This document shows positions 33,994 through 42,801 of a stretch of 44,359 bases of DNA, in pieces (the first letter of the stretch is position 1; the number at the start of each line of letters is the position of its first letter). The position numbers were made by a program, and so were the translations under genes. The stretch is taken from positions 1 through 44,359 of the forward strand of contig NZ_CAPS01000036.1 of NCBI RefSeq assembly GCF_000333955.1, written 5' to 3'. The DNA is from Rhodococcus sp. AW25M09 (GTDB lineage Bacteria; Actinomycetota; Actinomycetes; Mycobacteriales; Mycobacteriaceae). The notes under the pieces were generated by a model. The model saw nothing but the letters and a program-made list of their open reading frames with translations, made no database searches and was not told where the DNA came from.

Positions 33994-34665
33994 ATGAGTG
34001 TGAGGCCAGACACAACGGCATCGAAGCCCCTGCGGGCGGATGCCGAACGCAATCGACGCCGCATCGTGGATGCGGCCCGTGAGCTGTTCGCCTCACGCGG
34101 CATCGACATCACTCTCGATGACGTCGCTGCCCACGCCAAGGTGGGCGTCGGCACCGTCTATCGACGCTTCTCGTGCAAGGAAGAACTCATCGACGGCGTC
34201 TTCGAGCAACGCCTCGAAGACATGCTCGCGAACGCCGAGAGCGCACTCGAAGCCCCGGATGCGTGGCAGGGACTGGTGCAGTTCCTGGCCGATGTCTGCG
34301 AGGGAATGTCGTTGAATCGCGGTCTCGGCGACGTCGTATTGGGGTCCGACGAGGGGTGCCGGGGCATCGCGCAGGTACGACGGCGTATCGATCCGTTCTT
34401 CGAGAAGATCGTCGATCGAGCGCTGGCGTCCGGGCAGCTGCGTCCCGACATTGCCGTCAACGACTTCTATCCGATTCTCGGCATGATCGGCTCGACCGTC
34501 GAGTTCTCCGGCACAGTCGATGCCTCGAACTGGCGTCGTTATTTCACCGTTTTGCTCGACGGCCTTCGGGGTGACGGCGTCCCGCGATCGGAACTCCCTG
34601 GGCGTCCGTTCACCGACGATGAGGTCGACGAGGCGAAGACGGCTATGCACCGTCGTCGGCGCTGA
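33994..34665 (+). CDS. TetR-family transcriptional regulator
   Basis: 223 aa. The DNA-binding domain is RRRIVDAARELFASRGIDITLDDVAAHAKVGVGTVYRRFSCKEELIDGVF, a canonical TetR helix-turn-helix. The C-terminal ligand-binding helices are variable. It is divergent from the DHA2 efflux gene with a 105-bp gap holding two matching palindromes, so it most likely represses efflux until a drug-like ligand binds. ATG 33994 gives the standard short N-terminus. Confidence 0.93.
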   Translation: MSVRPDTTASKPLRADAERNRRRIVDAARELFASRGIDITLDDVAAHAKVGVGTVYRRFSCKEELIDGVFEQRLEDMLANAESALEAPDAWQGLVQFLADVCEGMSLNRGLGDVVLGSDEGCRGIAQVRRRIDPFFEKIVDRALASGQLRPDIAVNDFYPILGMIGSTVEFSGTVDASNWRRYFTVLLDGLRGDGVPRSELPGRPFTDDEVDEAKTAMHRRRR

Positions 34666-34696
34666 TCGTGAGGATTCCGAAGTAGCTCTTTGCGTT

Positions 34697-34712
34697 GTGT
34701 GATCGATCACGT
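34697..34712. promoter_or_regulatory. GTGTGNTCNATCACNT palindrome upstream of lipase gene
   Basis: GTGTGATCGATCACGT contains the perfect 12-bp palindrome GTGATCGATCAC. It matches the site before the 3-hydroxybutyrate transporter gene (28297-28312) at 13 of 16 bases. The same regulator may act at both. Confidence 0.45.
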
Positions 34713-34786
34713 AAGGTGCGTCACGATAAGTGCTACGCGGGGTGGCGCTCACTTGGAAACAAGTGTTCGACGTTGGGGGTTATCAG

Positions 34787-36082
34787 TTGCGTTCCAAGCG
34801 CGTGTTCGGTTCGGCTGTAGCGGTAGCAGCTGTGTTCATCGGGGTGACGGCGCCGGCGGTGTCGGCAGCGCCGTCGACGGGTTCGTCCGTCGAATCCGAT
34901 TTCTACATTCCACCGAGCCCGCTGCCCGCCGGCTCGCCCGGTGACGTACTCCGTTCGGAGCCTTCGAATCTCGCTCTGTCGGTACCCGGAATCGGCGGTC
35001 CGCTGCCCGGTGCCGCGACTCGAATCATGTACCGCAGCAACGACTCCAACGACGCCGCAAATGCCGTCACCGGCACCTACATCGATCCCGCCGCGGAGTG
35101 GACCGGGCCGGGTGCTCGTCCGCTCGTCGTACTGGCACCGGGCACTCAGGGGCAGGGCGATCAGTGCGCGCCGTCGAAGATGCTCAACAACCTCATCACC
35201 TACACCCCACCGCTCGGCTTCATGGTGGAGTACGAGGTGCTCGCGGCGTACTCGTTGCTGTCTCAGGGCTACGGCGTCGTCATCACCGATTACGAGGGCC
35301 TCGGTACTCCCGGCGCGCACACCTACGTCAACCGGGCATCGGAAGCTCACGCTGTGCTCGACGCGGCCCGCGCAGCCCAGAAACTACAGGGCACCAAGAT
35401 TTCCGCGGACGGACCGGTGGCCGCCTACGGCTACTCGCAGGGTGGTGGCGCTGCCGCTGCCGCAGCGGAACTCGCCGGTGAGTACGCACCGGAGATGAAC
35501 CTCGTCGGCACCTATGCGGGCGCACCGCCGGCAGATCTGAAGCAGACGCTCGAGCAGGTCGACGGCACCATCCTGACGGGCGTCATCGGCTACACCCTCA
35601 ACGGTTTGCTGAACTCCGACCCCGATCTACAGCCGATCGTCGACGGGAACATCAACGACGCGGGTAAGGCCATGCTGAATCTGGTCGCCGATCAGTGTGT
35701 CGGAGAAACGATTCTGAACGTGGGGTTGCACCGCACCAACGAGTACACCAAGACGGGCGAGCCGCTGTCGGTGGTACTCGACCGGTTGCCCAGGGCTCAG
35801 GAGATCCTGGCCAAGAACAAGATCGGTGAGCGCACGCCGAATGCGCCGGTGCTGATCCAGTCCGGTACGTCCGACGACATCGTGCCCCACGGACAGGCCG
35901 TCGGCCTGGCCGGTGACTGGTGCGGCAAGGGTGCCACCGTGCAGCTGAGCGCCGCGCAGGTTCCGGCCATCGTGCCGGGATCCGGTGCCGGACACCTGAT
36001 TCCGGATATCCTCGGCCTCGGCGAGGCGCAGAACTGGATCAAGGACCGGTTCTACGGAGTGCCTGCACCGTCCAACTGCTGA
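34787..36082 (+). CDS. secreted lipase (secretory lipase/LIP family)
   Basis: 431 aa alpha/beta hydrolase. With TTG 34787 as start the N-terminus is RSKRVFGSAVAVAAVFIGVTAPAVSA, a textbook Sec signal peptide with AxA cleavage. The nucleophile is Ser217 in YGYSQGGG. The Asp and His of the triad are likely in SGTSDDIVPHGQ and GAGHLIPD. PGTQGQGDQCAPS and GYGVVITDYEGLG are family strings of actinobacterial and fungal secretory lipases (PF03583 type). GTG 34730 is an alternative start but gives an odd N-terminus. It hydrolyses acylglycerols or other esters outside the cell. Confidence 0.88.
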   Translation: MRSKRVFGSAVAVAAVFIGVTAPAVSAAPSTGSSVESDFYIPPSPLPAGSPGDVLRSEPSNLALSVPGIGGPLPGAATRIMYRSNDSNDAANAVTGTYIDPAAEWTGPGARPLVVLAPGTQGQGDQCAPSKMLNNLITYTPPLGFMVEYEVLAAYSLLSQGYGVVITDYEGLGTPGAHTYVNRASEAHAVLDAARAAQKLQGTKISADGPVAAYGYSQGGGAAAAAAELAGEYAPEMNLVGTYAGAPPADLKQTLEQVDGTILTGVIGYTLNGLLNSDPDLQPIVDGNINDAGKAMLNLVADQCVGETILNVGLHRTNEYTKTGEPLSVVLDRLPRAQEILAKNKIGERTPNAPVLIQSGTSDDIVPHGQAVGLAGDWCGKGATVQLSAAQVPAIVPGSGAGHLIPDILGLGEAQNWIKDRFYGVPAPSNC

Positions 36083-36106
36083 TCTGCCCTGTACGGCCCG
36101 TGCGAG

Positions 36107-36436
36107 TCAGCGCGGGCCGTACATGATCACCCCGACACCGATCAGTGCGATCGACGCTCCGGCGATGTCCCACCGATCGGGCCGGAAGCCGTCCACCGCC
36201 ATCGCCCAGAGCAGTGATCCTGCGACGAACACCCCGCCGTATGCGGCGAGGATGCGTCCGAAATTTGCATCCGGCTGCAGGGTGGCCACGAATCCGTAGG
36301 CACCGAGGGCTATCACCCCCGCTCCTGCCCACAGCCATCCGCGATGCTCGCGAATTCCCTGCCACACCAGCCATGCGCCGCCGATCTCGAGCAGGGCGGC
36401 GACGCCGAAGAGCGCGATCGACTTCAACACAGTCAT
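36107..36436 (-). CDS. YnfA/UPF0060-family membrane protein
   Basis: 109 aa with four membrane helices. The strings [68 protein letters not shown] and [10 protein letters not shown] are strongly conserved in UPF0060. The fold resembles small multidrug resistance (SMR) proteins, but the physiological role is not settled. It ends tail to tail with the lipase gene, 24 bp apart, with no clear hairpin. Confidence 0.93.
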   Translation of the reverse strand: MTVLKSIALFGVAALLEIGGAWLVWQGIREHRGWLWAGAGVIALGAYGFVATLQPDANFGRILAAYGGVFVAGSLLWAMAVDGFRPDRWDIAGASIALIGVGVIMYGPR

Positions 36437-36537
36437 GCGGTTCAGAGTCCCACAGGGCCGCTGGGGGTGTAGAAAGGTGTGTTCGGGGGTAAGGCCTACA
36501 CGCCCACACGGGCGGAGCGGTAGGGGTTGAGTACTTT

Positions 36538-37191
36538 ATGCGGGACAGCTACGCGGAAACGCTGGATTCACTGGCGTCGAATCTGTCCGAGATGTCGCGA
36601 ATTGCCGAGAAGGCAATGATCGACGCGACTGCGTCGTTGCTGACGGCGGACATCGTCCTCGCGGAGAGGACAATCGAGTACCGGGAAGAAATCGACATGC
36701 TCGCGGTCGAGTGGGAACACGGCGCATTCGGGTTCCTGGCCCTGCAAGCACCCGTCGCGCACGATCTCCGACGGGTCGTGTCCGGAATCAACATCGTGGC
36801 CGATCTGCAGCGGATGGGTGGCCTGGCCGTCCACATCGCCGAGCTGGCCCGTCGCCGTCACCCTGCGCACGTGCTCCCCCCTGAGGTCGAGAGTGTGTTC
36901 GAGGAGATGGGCCGAGTGGCCGTCGCGCAGGCCGAGGCCACCCAGCGCGTGTTGGAAACCAGAGATGCCGAACTCGCGGCCAACCTGCGAATTCAGGATC
37001 AGGAAATGGACGCACTGCATCGCAGCCTGTTCATGCTGACCTCTGCACCCGACTGGCCGCACGGGGTGCCGGCAGCAGTGGACATCACGCTGCTCGGCAG
37101 ATTCTACGAGCGCTACTCCGACCACACGGTCGAGGTCGCCAAACGCGTCATATTCCTGGTGACCGGCGAACGTCTCACCGATGAGTCATGA
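36538..37191 (+). CDS. phoU: PhoU-family phosphate signalling protein
   Basis: 217 aa, the normal PhoU size: two three-helix bundles, each with a metal-binding E/DxxxD-type motif (AERTIEYREEIDMLAVEWE and RIQDQEMDALHRSLF) and the conserved LALQAPVAHDLRRVVSGINIVADLQRMG. PhoU restrains phosphate import through Pst and signalling through the PhoR sensor. No pst or phoR gene is nearby, so this may be one of several copies. It starts at ATG 36538. Confidence 0.92.
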   Translation: MRDSYAETLDSLASNLSEMSRIAEKAMIDATASLLTADIVLAERTIEYREEIDMLAVEWEHGAFGFLALQAPVAHDLRRVVSGINIVADLQRMGGLAVHIAELARRRHPAHVLPPEVESVFEEMGRVAVAQAEATQRVLETRDAELAANLRIQDQEMDALHRSLFMLTSAPDWPHGVPAAVDITLLGRFYERYSDHTVEVAKRVIFLVTGERLTDES

Positions 37192-37228
37192 TCTGCGCGA
37201 AAGGCCCGAAGATGGCAGGATCGGCACG

Positions 37229-38032
37229 ATGAAACGTGACGTCTCCGCGTACCTCGATGTCGACGTGACCGAGGCCAGCACCCTCGAGTTCCAGATCGCG
37301 ATCGCACCACATCCAGGAACCGACGTGTGGGAAGCACTGTCGTTCACACTCGACGGTCAGCCGATCGAAGCTCAAGAGATCAGCGGTGCTCACGGCACCC
37401 GTATCCACAAGCTGTATGCCGGAGTCGGCAAGCTCGAGGCGTCGTACTCGGCAACGATCTACGGCAACACCGAGCCGGCTCCGGTCTCGGACTACGATCT
37501 CTCGCTGTATCTGCGGCCCAGCCGCTACTCCGAGGCAGACAAGTTCTTCGGTTTCGCAGCAACGGAATTCGGCTCCTACCCACCGTCGGAGAAGTTGCTG
37601 GCCGAGGTGTCGTCATGGGTCGGTGCACGGCTGAGCTATGTGCCGGGCAGCAGCGATCCCATCGACGGCGCCGTCGACACCCTGCTCGCCGGTGCCGGTG
37701 TGTGCCGTGATTACACCCACCTCGTGGTGGCACTGCTGAGGGCCGTCAACGTCCCTGCTCGCCTCGTTGCGGTGTACGCGCCGGGCTGCGATCCGATGGA
37801 CTTCCACGCGGTCGCCGAAGCGTTCGTCGAAGGCCAGTGGCGAGTGGTGGACGCAACGTGCCTCGCGCCGCGATCGACCCTGGTACGCATCGCCACCGGA
37901 CGAGACGCATCCGACACCGCATTCCTGGACAACCACGGCGGATCGATCATCCTCAACAGCGCCGTGGTCGGAGCCGTCGTCGACGGCCCGTTGCCCTTCG
38001 ACGACATCACCCAACTGGTGTCGATTACCTAA
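37229..38032 (+). CDS. transglutaminase-like domain protein
   Basis: 267 aa. The transglutaminase triad can be read as Cys159 in GAGVCRDYTHL, His193 in MDFHAVAEAFVEG and Asp208 in WRVVDATCLAP. The N-terminal 100 residues are a beta domain found in cytosolic members of the family. They are usually regarded as peptidases or amidases rather than cross-linkers. ATG 37229 is preferred, since ATG 37181 would overlap phoU; the gap to phoU is 37 bp, so co-transcription is possible. There is no signal peptide, so it acts inside the cell. Confidence 0.85.
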   Translation: MKRDVSAYLDVDVTEASTLEFQIAIAPHPGTDVWEALSFTLDGQPIEAQEISGAHGTRIHKLYAGVGKLEASYSATIYGNTEPAPVSDYDLSLYLRPSRYSEADKFFGFAATEFGSYPPSEKLLAEVSSWVGARLSYVPGSSDPIDGAVDTLLAGAGVCRDYTHLVVALLRAVNVPARLVAVYAPGCDPMDFHAVAEAFVEGQWRVVDATCLAPRSTLVRIATGRDASDTAFLDNHGGSIILNSAVVGAVVDGPLPFDDITQLVSIT

Positions 38033-38102
38033 CTGGGTCGCTCCTGCGGGCTCCGCTCCTGGCACCTGATCGGGTCGAGTCTGGCCGCGTTAGGCTGCGG
38101 CC

Positions 38103-39335
38103 GTGCGAATGTCTTTGCGGCGTGGCGGTGTGCGGACCGATGGGGTGGTCGTCGGTGTGGTCGTCGCCTTGGGTGTCGCTGCGGCAGGTCTGACCCACCA
38201 ACCGATGGGGCAGTCCGGATTGGGCTATCTCAGTGAGCCGGTCGAGTACCCGGTGGATATTCCTGGATGCGAATCCGTGGAGCCGCCCGAGGAAGAGCAG
38301 TTCTACGGCGTCGCGACCTCGGGCCAGGAGCGCTACGACAACCCCGACTACCCGTGGTTGACCCCGGAAAAGGCGAATGCGATGTCGGTCGCGGTCCGCG
38401 ATGCTCTGCCGGCGGGAGTCGACGTGCTGGCTGGATCTGTGGTCTGGTCCTTCGGCGATCCGCTGGTTTTCCAGCCGGTGCCCAGCGCGGACGCGGCATA
38501 TGACCCTGGCACCACCGCGGACGGACTGGTCTCTCGCGACGGCGTCGAAGGTTCGGTGACGGTCAACGTCACCCGCCTCGCCGACAGCCCCAAGCCGTGC
38601 CAGGCCGGATGGCTCGATGCTCGCGAAACCCTGTCCGACGGAACCGTTATCGACACTCGGGACACCTGGACCGAAATCGACGGGGACCGTATCTACTCCA
38701 ATGTCGTGCGTATGTATGCACGCGATGGTTCCGTCGTAGTGGCCTCGTCGTCGGACTACAACGCCGATTACGAGTCCACCGGTACCGTGCCATTGTCGAT
38801 CGAGGAGTTGCGCACGATAGCGCTGCGGCCGGAATTGCTCTGGTCCACACCGGTTCCGGATGGAATGCTCCCGCTTCCGATTTCGTGTGACACCAATTCC
38901 GAGGGCGCAGGGCAGTTCTCGTCCCGGGCCGTCGATCGCCTGAATGCCTCGCTGGATGACTTCTGGCGGGCGGTCGGGGTGCCAGTCGAACTGGACAGGC
39001 CGCTGGGCTCGATGCGAACCTCCCCATCGGGATCGGCCGGAGCCTGCGGAGCCGTGATGGCCGGCGACGGCACCCTTACGATCAGAGTGATCGACGCGGA
39101 CTACGAGCCGTCCGAGAACCCCTGGGGTGCGGTGACATTGCCGGATGGGTCGCAGTTTCGCGACGATAATCCGGGTGCGAGCAGCATGACTCTCGACGGC
39201 GACCCGATCGACGAGGTCACGTTGGTCAAACCCTCGGGCACCCGAGTGGACGTGGAGATTGCGGCGCGTGCAACCAGTGTGGACCGACCTCTATTGCAAG
39301 CAATCGCGTTGGCCGTAGCCGGATCGGTCGCCTGA
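38103..39335 (+). CDS. exported or membrane-anchored protein of unknown function
   Basis: 410 aa. A single N-terminal hydrophobic segment (VVVGVVVALGVAAAGLTH) acts as signal or anchor. The rest is hydrophilic and beta-rich, with repeated acidic and Ser/Thr stretches and four cysteines (IPGCES, PKPCQAG, ISCDTN, GACGAV) that could pair outside the membrane. I do not recognise the family. It starts at GTG 38103 or ATG 38109. It stands alone at the edge of an accessory stretch; the 138 bp after it hold nothing I recognise. Confidence 0.7.
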   Translation: MRMSLRRGGVRTDGVVVGVVVALGVAAAGLTHQPMGQSGLGYLSEPVEYPVDIPGCESVEPPEEEQFYGVATSGQERYDNPDYPWLTPEKANAMSVAVRDALPAGVDVLAGSVVWSFGDPLVFQPVPSADAAYDPGTTADGLVSRDGVEGSVTVNVTRLADSPKPCQAGWLDARETLSDGTVIDTRDTWTEIDGDRIYSNVVRMYARDGSVVVASSSDYNADYESTGTVPLSIEELRTIALRPELLWSTPVPDGMLPLPISCDTNSEGAGQFSSRAVDRLNASLDDFWRAVGVPVELDRPLGSMRTSPSGSAGACGAVMAGDGTLTIRVIDADYEPSENPWGAVTLPDGSQFRDDNPGASSMTLDGDPIDEVTLVKPSGTRVDVEIAARATSVDRPLLQAIALAVAGSVA

Positions 39336-39473
39336 CACTCGTGTCCATTGTTGCCTGGCTGTCGTTGTCATGAGAATTGCTGTGCTCGGACGTCGACCCA
39401 GTTTTTCGGGCGTCGAATCGGCGCACAGCTCGAAAATCATTGCTGCGCTTATTATTCAGTAGAGGTGAGCTAG

Positions 39474-40091
39474 TCAACGCCACACGGACGTGTACTCGTA
39501 CCAGGGGCCGTCGAGGTGGGTGACAGTGGTGAGACCCGACGGTTCGGCGTCGGGGGAGTAGACCCATCCGATGGTGGTGTTGAAAATGCTGGCATTGTCG
39601 GTGAAATACACCTCGCCCGATGGTGAACTGTGGGCACTTCTGATGTCGAACGGGCCGATCTCGAATCGCTCTCGCCACACTCCAGGATTGTCATGTAGGT
39701 CGACTGCGATGGCATCGAATTCGCTGCGCACGTCCAGCAACGATGTCGATGGCATCAGCGCAAGGAAGGCGAGTCCGGCGAGGACGACAGCAGGGGCCGG
39801 TACCACCCACCACGACCATCGCTGATCGCGGCCGAGAACGTAGAGGGTGCGAATGGCCCAGATCAGGCCGGTCACGAGAAATACCAGCACGCACACGATT
39901 GCGGCGAGGAGGGGATCGAGCCACGCGTACGAACCGAAAGGGGACGGCCACCAGTTTCGGTCCACACACACCCACACGATGACTGCGACCGTGACGAACG
40001 CCAGCAGAATGGGGCCGGGTGGCTTCGACCGCGTAGGCACACCCGTCAACCGGCTGCCGACCCACTTGTCGATCTCTTTCATCACAGCCAT
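39474..40091 (-). CDS. three-helix membrane protein, paralogue of the protein at 41252
   Basis: 205 aa. Three hydrophobic helices (about residues 28-43, 58-82 and 93-113) are followed by a roughly 90-residue domain outside the helices. That domain contains SPSGEVYFTDN and TIGWVYSPDAEP, which align with EDNCVYFVDG and RHGWMYTAQCAPD in the plus-strand protein at 41252-41851, and helix 2 aligns too (GLIWAIRTLYVLGRDQRWSW against GIVWAVRLSKYWTRHRTLTW). The family is unknown to me. ATG 40091 or ATG 40082 may start it. Confidence 0.65.
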   Translation of the reverse strand: MAVMKEIDKWVGSRLTGVPTRSKPPGPILLAFVTVAVIVWVCVDRNWWPSPFGSYAWLDPLLAAIVCVLVFLVTGLIWAIRTLYVLGRDQRWSWWVVPAPAVVLAGLAFLALMPSTSLLDVRSEFDAIAVDLHDNPGVWRERFEIGPFDIRSAHSSPSGEVYFTDNASIFNTTIGWVYSPDAEPSGLTTVTHLDGPWYEYTSVWR

Positions 40092-40246
40092 CTCTGGAGG
40101 GTATCGGGATCGCCGTCATGATTGGCGGTCGTGGAGGTAACGAGGATGATCCGGCACGCGGAGAGCTCGTGTGAGCCGACAACTACTGAGTGCCGCACCG
40201 TAAGAGCCCGTCGGATCGCGCCGTAGGTTTTGTTAGCGTCGAACGC

Positions 40247-40770
40247 ATGGCAGTCGACTTTTCGATGTCGCAATTTCTGCGGATCGTCTTCATCTTTGTT
40301 GGCGTGCCCTCAGCATTCTGTGCCCTGAGCATCTGGTTCAGATCATCCAAGTCGGACGACGGTGCCGGAACCGGCTCGCTCGGTGTGTGGGGTCCACCGG
40401 ACTGCTCGCTTTCGTGTTGGGTTTCCTCTCGTGCGCAGGCTGGTTGAGTTGGTCGGCCGCGCAGCGAGGTGAGTTCCGCGGACCCGGGCTTCCTGCACCG
40501 AATCAATTCCCGACGTGGCAGATGGTCGCGTGCGGTGCCACGGTGGTGCTGGCGTGCTTCTTCGCCGCACACCTGTCGCGCTGGGCCAAGACTGGTAGCC
40601 GCGTTGCAGCACTGGGTATTACGGCTGGATTCTCGACCGCGTTCTGCTTCGATGCGAGTACGGACATCACAGGGCAGTCGGGCGTGGGCGTGCTGCTCTG
40701 CATGATTGGTTGGGGACTCGGCCTGGGCGTGCTGATGCTGACACGGAACATGGTTTTGAAACACCGTTGA
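40247..40770 (+). pseudogene. membrane protein gene split by a probable one-base deletion
   Basis: From ATG 40247 the frame encodes one membrane helix (FLRIVFIFVGVPSAFCALSIWF) and then, past SLGVWG, non-membrane sequence to a stop at 40447. In the neighbouring frame from 40387 the sequence continues with three convincing helices (STGLLAFVLGFLSCAGWLSW, MVACGATVVLACFFAAHL, GVGVLLCMIGWGLGLGVLML) to 40770. Adding one G to the GGGG run near 40388 joins them as LGVWGSTGLLAF. Either a real frameshift or a base-calling error in the run. A separate protein starting at GTG 40387 is the alternative. Function unknown. Confidence 0.5.
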
Positions 40771-40856
40771 ATATCGACTCGTAGTCGACGAGCCGAGGGT
40801 GATCGGTCTGAGGAAGACGTCCGAAGCACGGAGCTGAGATCGGATACGCTGCCGAC

Positions 40857-41255
40857 GTGTCGAGAGCAATATGGTGGGTGACCGTTGTGGTCGCGTCGGC
40901 CTTCGTTGCTTTGGTGTGGACGTCGGGGTCGATGGGTGATGTGTCGTTGGAGTGCTCGAAGATCGGCGAAAGCCGGTCTTACTATCGGTGCGAAGACCGC
41001 ATCGTCGACACAATCGGGGTGTGGCCGGTGATCGGTCTCGGGTTGTTGCTCGCAGCACCGCCCCTGTTCGCCGCAGTGACGATGCGACAGTGGGTTTCCT
41101 GGTCGGCCGTCGCAATGCTGGTGTGTGCGTCGATCGCCGGGCTGATCAACTGGTCTTCTTACTGGGGAGAGCTGCTCTCCGCGGTTCCACTGGTCGTCCT
41201 CGGATCGGTCGCCGCTGCACTGCACAAGCCGCGCCCGCGCAGAGTAGCCACGTGA
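40857..41255 (+). CDS. small membrane protein of unknown function
   Basis: 132 aa. An N-terminal helix (WWVTVVVASAFVALVWTSG) precedes a short outer loop with two cysteines (LECSKIGESRSYYRCEDR), then three helices. The tail is basic (HKPRPRRVAT). GTG 40857 is the start. Its stop overlaps the next gene by 4 bp (GTGA at 41252-41255), so the two are co-translated and probably work together. No family recognised. Confidence 0.65.
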   Translation: MSRAIWWVTVVVASAFVALVWTSGSMGDVSLECSKIGESRSYYRCEDRIVDTIGVWPVIGLGLLLAAPPLFAAVTMRQWVSWSAVAMLVCASIAGLINWSSYWGELLSAVPLVVLGSVAAALHKPRPRRVAT

Positions 41256-41851
41256 GCGAGACTCACGATCAACAACCCCGGCGAGAAAGTCGTCCGGGGC
41301 TCGGCACTGCAGTTGCGGCTGCTCTTTTCCTCGGCCTCCTTGCCGGGATGCGGTACGAGTGGTGGGAATACCCCTCACCCGAGGACACACTTCTCGACTT
41401 CACAACCGTATGGCTGGCAATTCTCGGCCTCATCGCCACTGGAATCGTGTGGGCAGTCAGGTTGTCCAAGTACTGGACACGACATCGCACACTGACGTGG
41501 GCAAGTACGCTCGCACCGCTGCTCGTCTTGGTCACTGTTGCTGCATTCGAGCTGATCGATCTGCCAGTACATCGGGACTTCGATCGGGCACACGACCAGA
41601 TGGAAGAACTTGCACAAACAATGCTGCGCGACGGCAACTCTCGCGTCGCGTCGACCGAAATTGCTGGTGTGCAGTTCTCCGTCATCTATGTCGGGGAAGA
41701 CAACTGCGTGTACTTCGTGGACGGCAAGCGAAGCGACGTGATTTCACGACACGGCTGGATGTACACAGCGCAATGCGCTCCTGACGAGAACACATTGCGT
41801 TCGCTGGACTCGCCAGCCGACAACTGGCTTGCCTATGAGCAGGGATCGTAG
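41252..41851 (+). CDS. three-helix membrane protein, paralogue of the protein at 39474
   Basis: 199 aa. Three helices (about 18-34, 47-68, 82-98) precede an extracytoplasmic domain with NCVYFVDGKR and HGWMYTAQCAPDENTLRSLD, sharing the VYFxD and GWxY landmarks and overall order with the minus-strand protein at 39474-40091. Two cysteines in this domain could form a disulfide. GTG 41252 overlaps the preceding gene. Unknown function. Confidence 0.65.
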   Translation: MSETHDQQPRRESRPGLGTAVAAALFLGLLAGMRYEWWEYPSPEDTLLDFTTVWLAILGLIATGIVWAVRLSKYWTRHRTLTWASTLAPLLVLVTVAAFELIDLPVHRDFDRAHDQMEELAQTMLRDGNSRVASTEIAGVQFSVIYVGEDNCVYFVDGKRSDVISRHGWMYTAQCAPDENTLRSLDSPADNWLAYEQGS

Positions 41852-41891
41852 GGTGGTATGAGGGCCGTCTCGCAAGCTCCTATCGAGCGAA

Positions 41892-42119
41892 TCAATGTTC
41901 TTTTCGGAACCGTCTACGTATGCGGCTGGTCGCAATAATGCATACGGCCATTGCTGCGAAAGCTATAGCGATGCCGTACTCATCCAATCCTGCAATTTTG
42001 CCGATGCCGGGCACGACGAAGAAGAATGCGAGCACGAGCGCAAACAGGCTGATTCCGGGACCGCCCAAATAGTCTCGCGTGGATTGGTCGGCGCGGCGAA
42101 GTCGGTTGCCCATGCTCAT
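41892..42119 (-). CDS. small two-helix membrane protein
   Basis: 75 aa if it begins at ATG 42119. Two helices (GISLFALVLAFFFVVPGIGKIAG and YGIAIAFAAMAVCIIATS) are followed by a strongly basic tail (RIRRRFRKEH). The frame is open to ATG 42212, giving 106 aa with a basic, non-membrane N-terminus; no ribosome site decides between them. Not a recognised family. Confidence 0.45.
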   Translation of the reverse strand: MSMGNRLRRADQSTRDYLGGPGISLFALVLAFFFVVPGIGKIAGLDEYGIAIAFAAMAVCIIATSRIRRRFRKEH

Positions 42120-42356
42120 CGACTGTATTGGGTTCTGCGGTAGATGTCGACCTACGGATGTGCAGGCACTGCGCACGTATTTGCCCCAGCGCGATTTCTC
42201 AGCAGCGGCCATCGCAGGTGCCCACAGTGAAGCGGAGGCATGGCTTCGTGTCAGTTGCTCGAAAGGGCAGTGAGTGTCGAATCGGTAGGCTGATGGGAGG
42301 ATTCCAAGGTGACCGGCCGGTCGAAACTGGATCCGCCGCCGTCGACAGGAGAGGTT

Positions 42357-42593
42357 ATGGACAAGAACTCACGCACCGCAGGGTCGATGGTTATCTTGGT
42401 GGTGCGCTTGCTTGCCGGGATATTCATAGCAGGTGCTGGTATCGCGTGGATTCGCGAGCCGGATATGAGTGACCTGTTCGGCGTCGTTCAGCTCGTAGTA
42501 GGTATCGCGCTGTTCTGCGAAGCCGCCTACAAGAACCTCTTTTCGCCAAGAGACCCCGGCGCGTCCAGGAAGTCAGGCTTTCGCTCGGTCTGA
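42357..42593 (+). CDS. small membrane protein of unknown function
   Basis: 78 aa with two hydrophobic helices (GSMVILVVRLLAGIFIAGAGIAWI and LFGVVQLVVGIALFCEAAY) and a basic tail. An AGGAGAGG site 3 bp before ATG 42357 makes this start firm, better than the upstream in-frame start at 42309. The 208 bp after it show nothing I recognise. Confidence 0.6.
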   Translation: MDKNSRTAGSMVILVVRLLAGIFIAGAGIAWIREPDMSDLFGVVQLVVGIALFCEAAYKNLFSPRDPGASRKSGFRSV

Positions 42594-42801
42594 CGTAACC
42601 CATCAGTTCTTTAACGCCGTTGTGCATGAGCCATCGAATGGACCTTCACGAATATTCTGGGTACTTACGGCATCGACCCGCCGGCAGTACGTCAGGAATC
42701 TTGTCCTCACCTGCGGATATCGGAAATTCGCCCCAGTGCTGCGCAAGGCTGTCCCTCTGTGCGGGTCGTTCGAGAATTACTGCCCGCGATCGACTCGTTG
42801 G

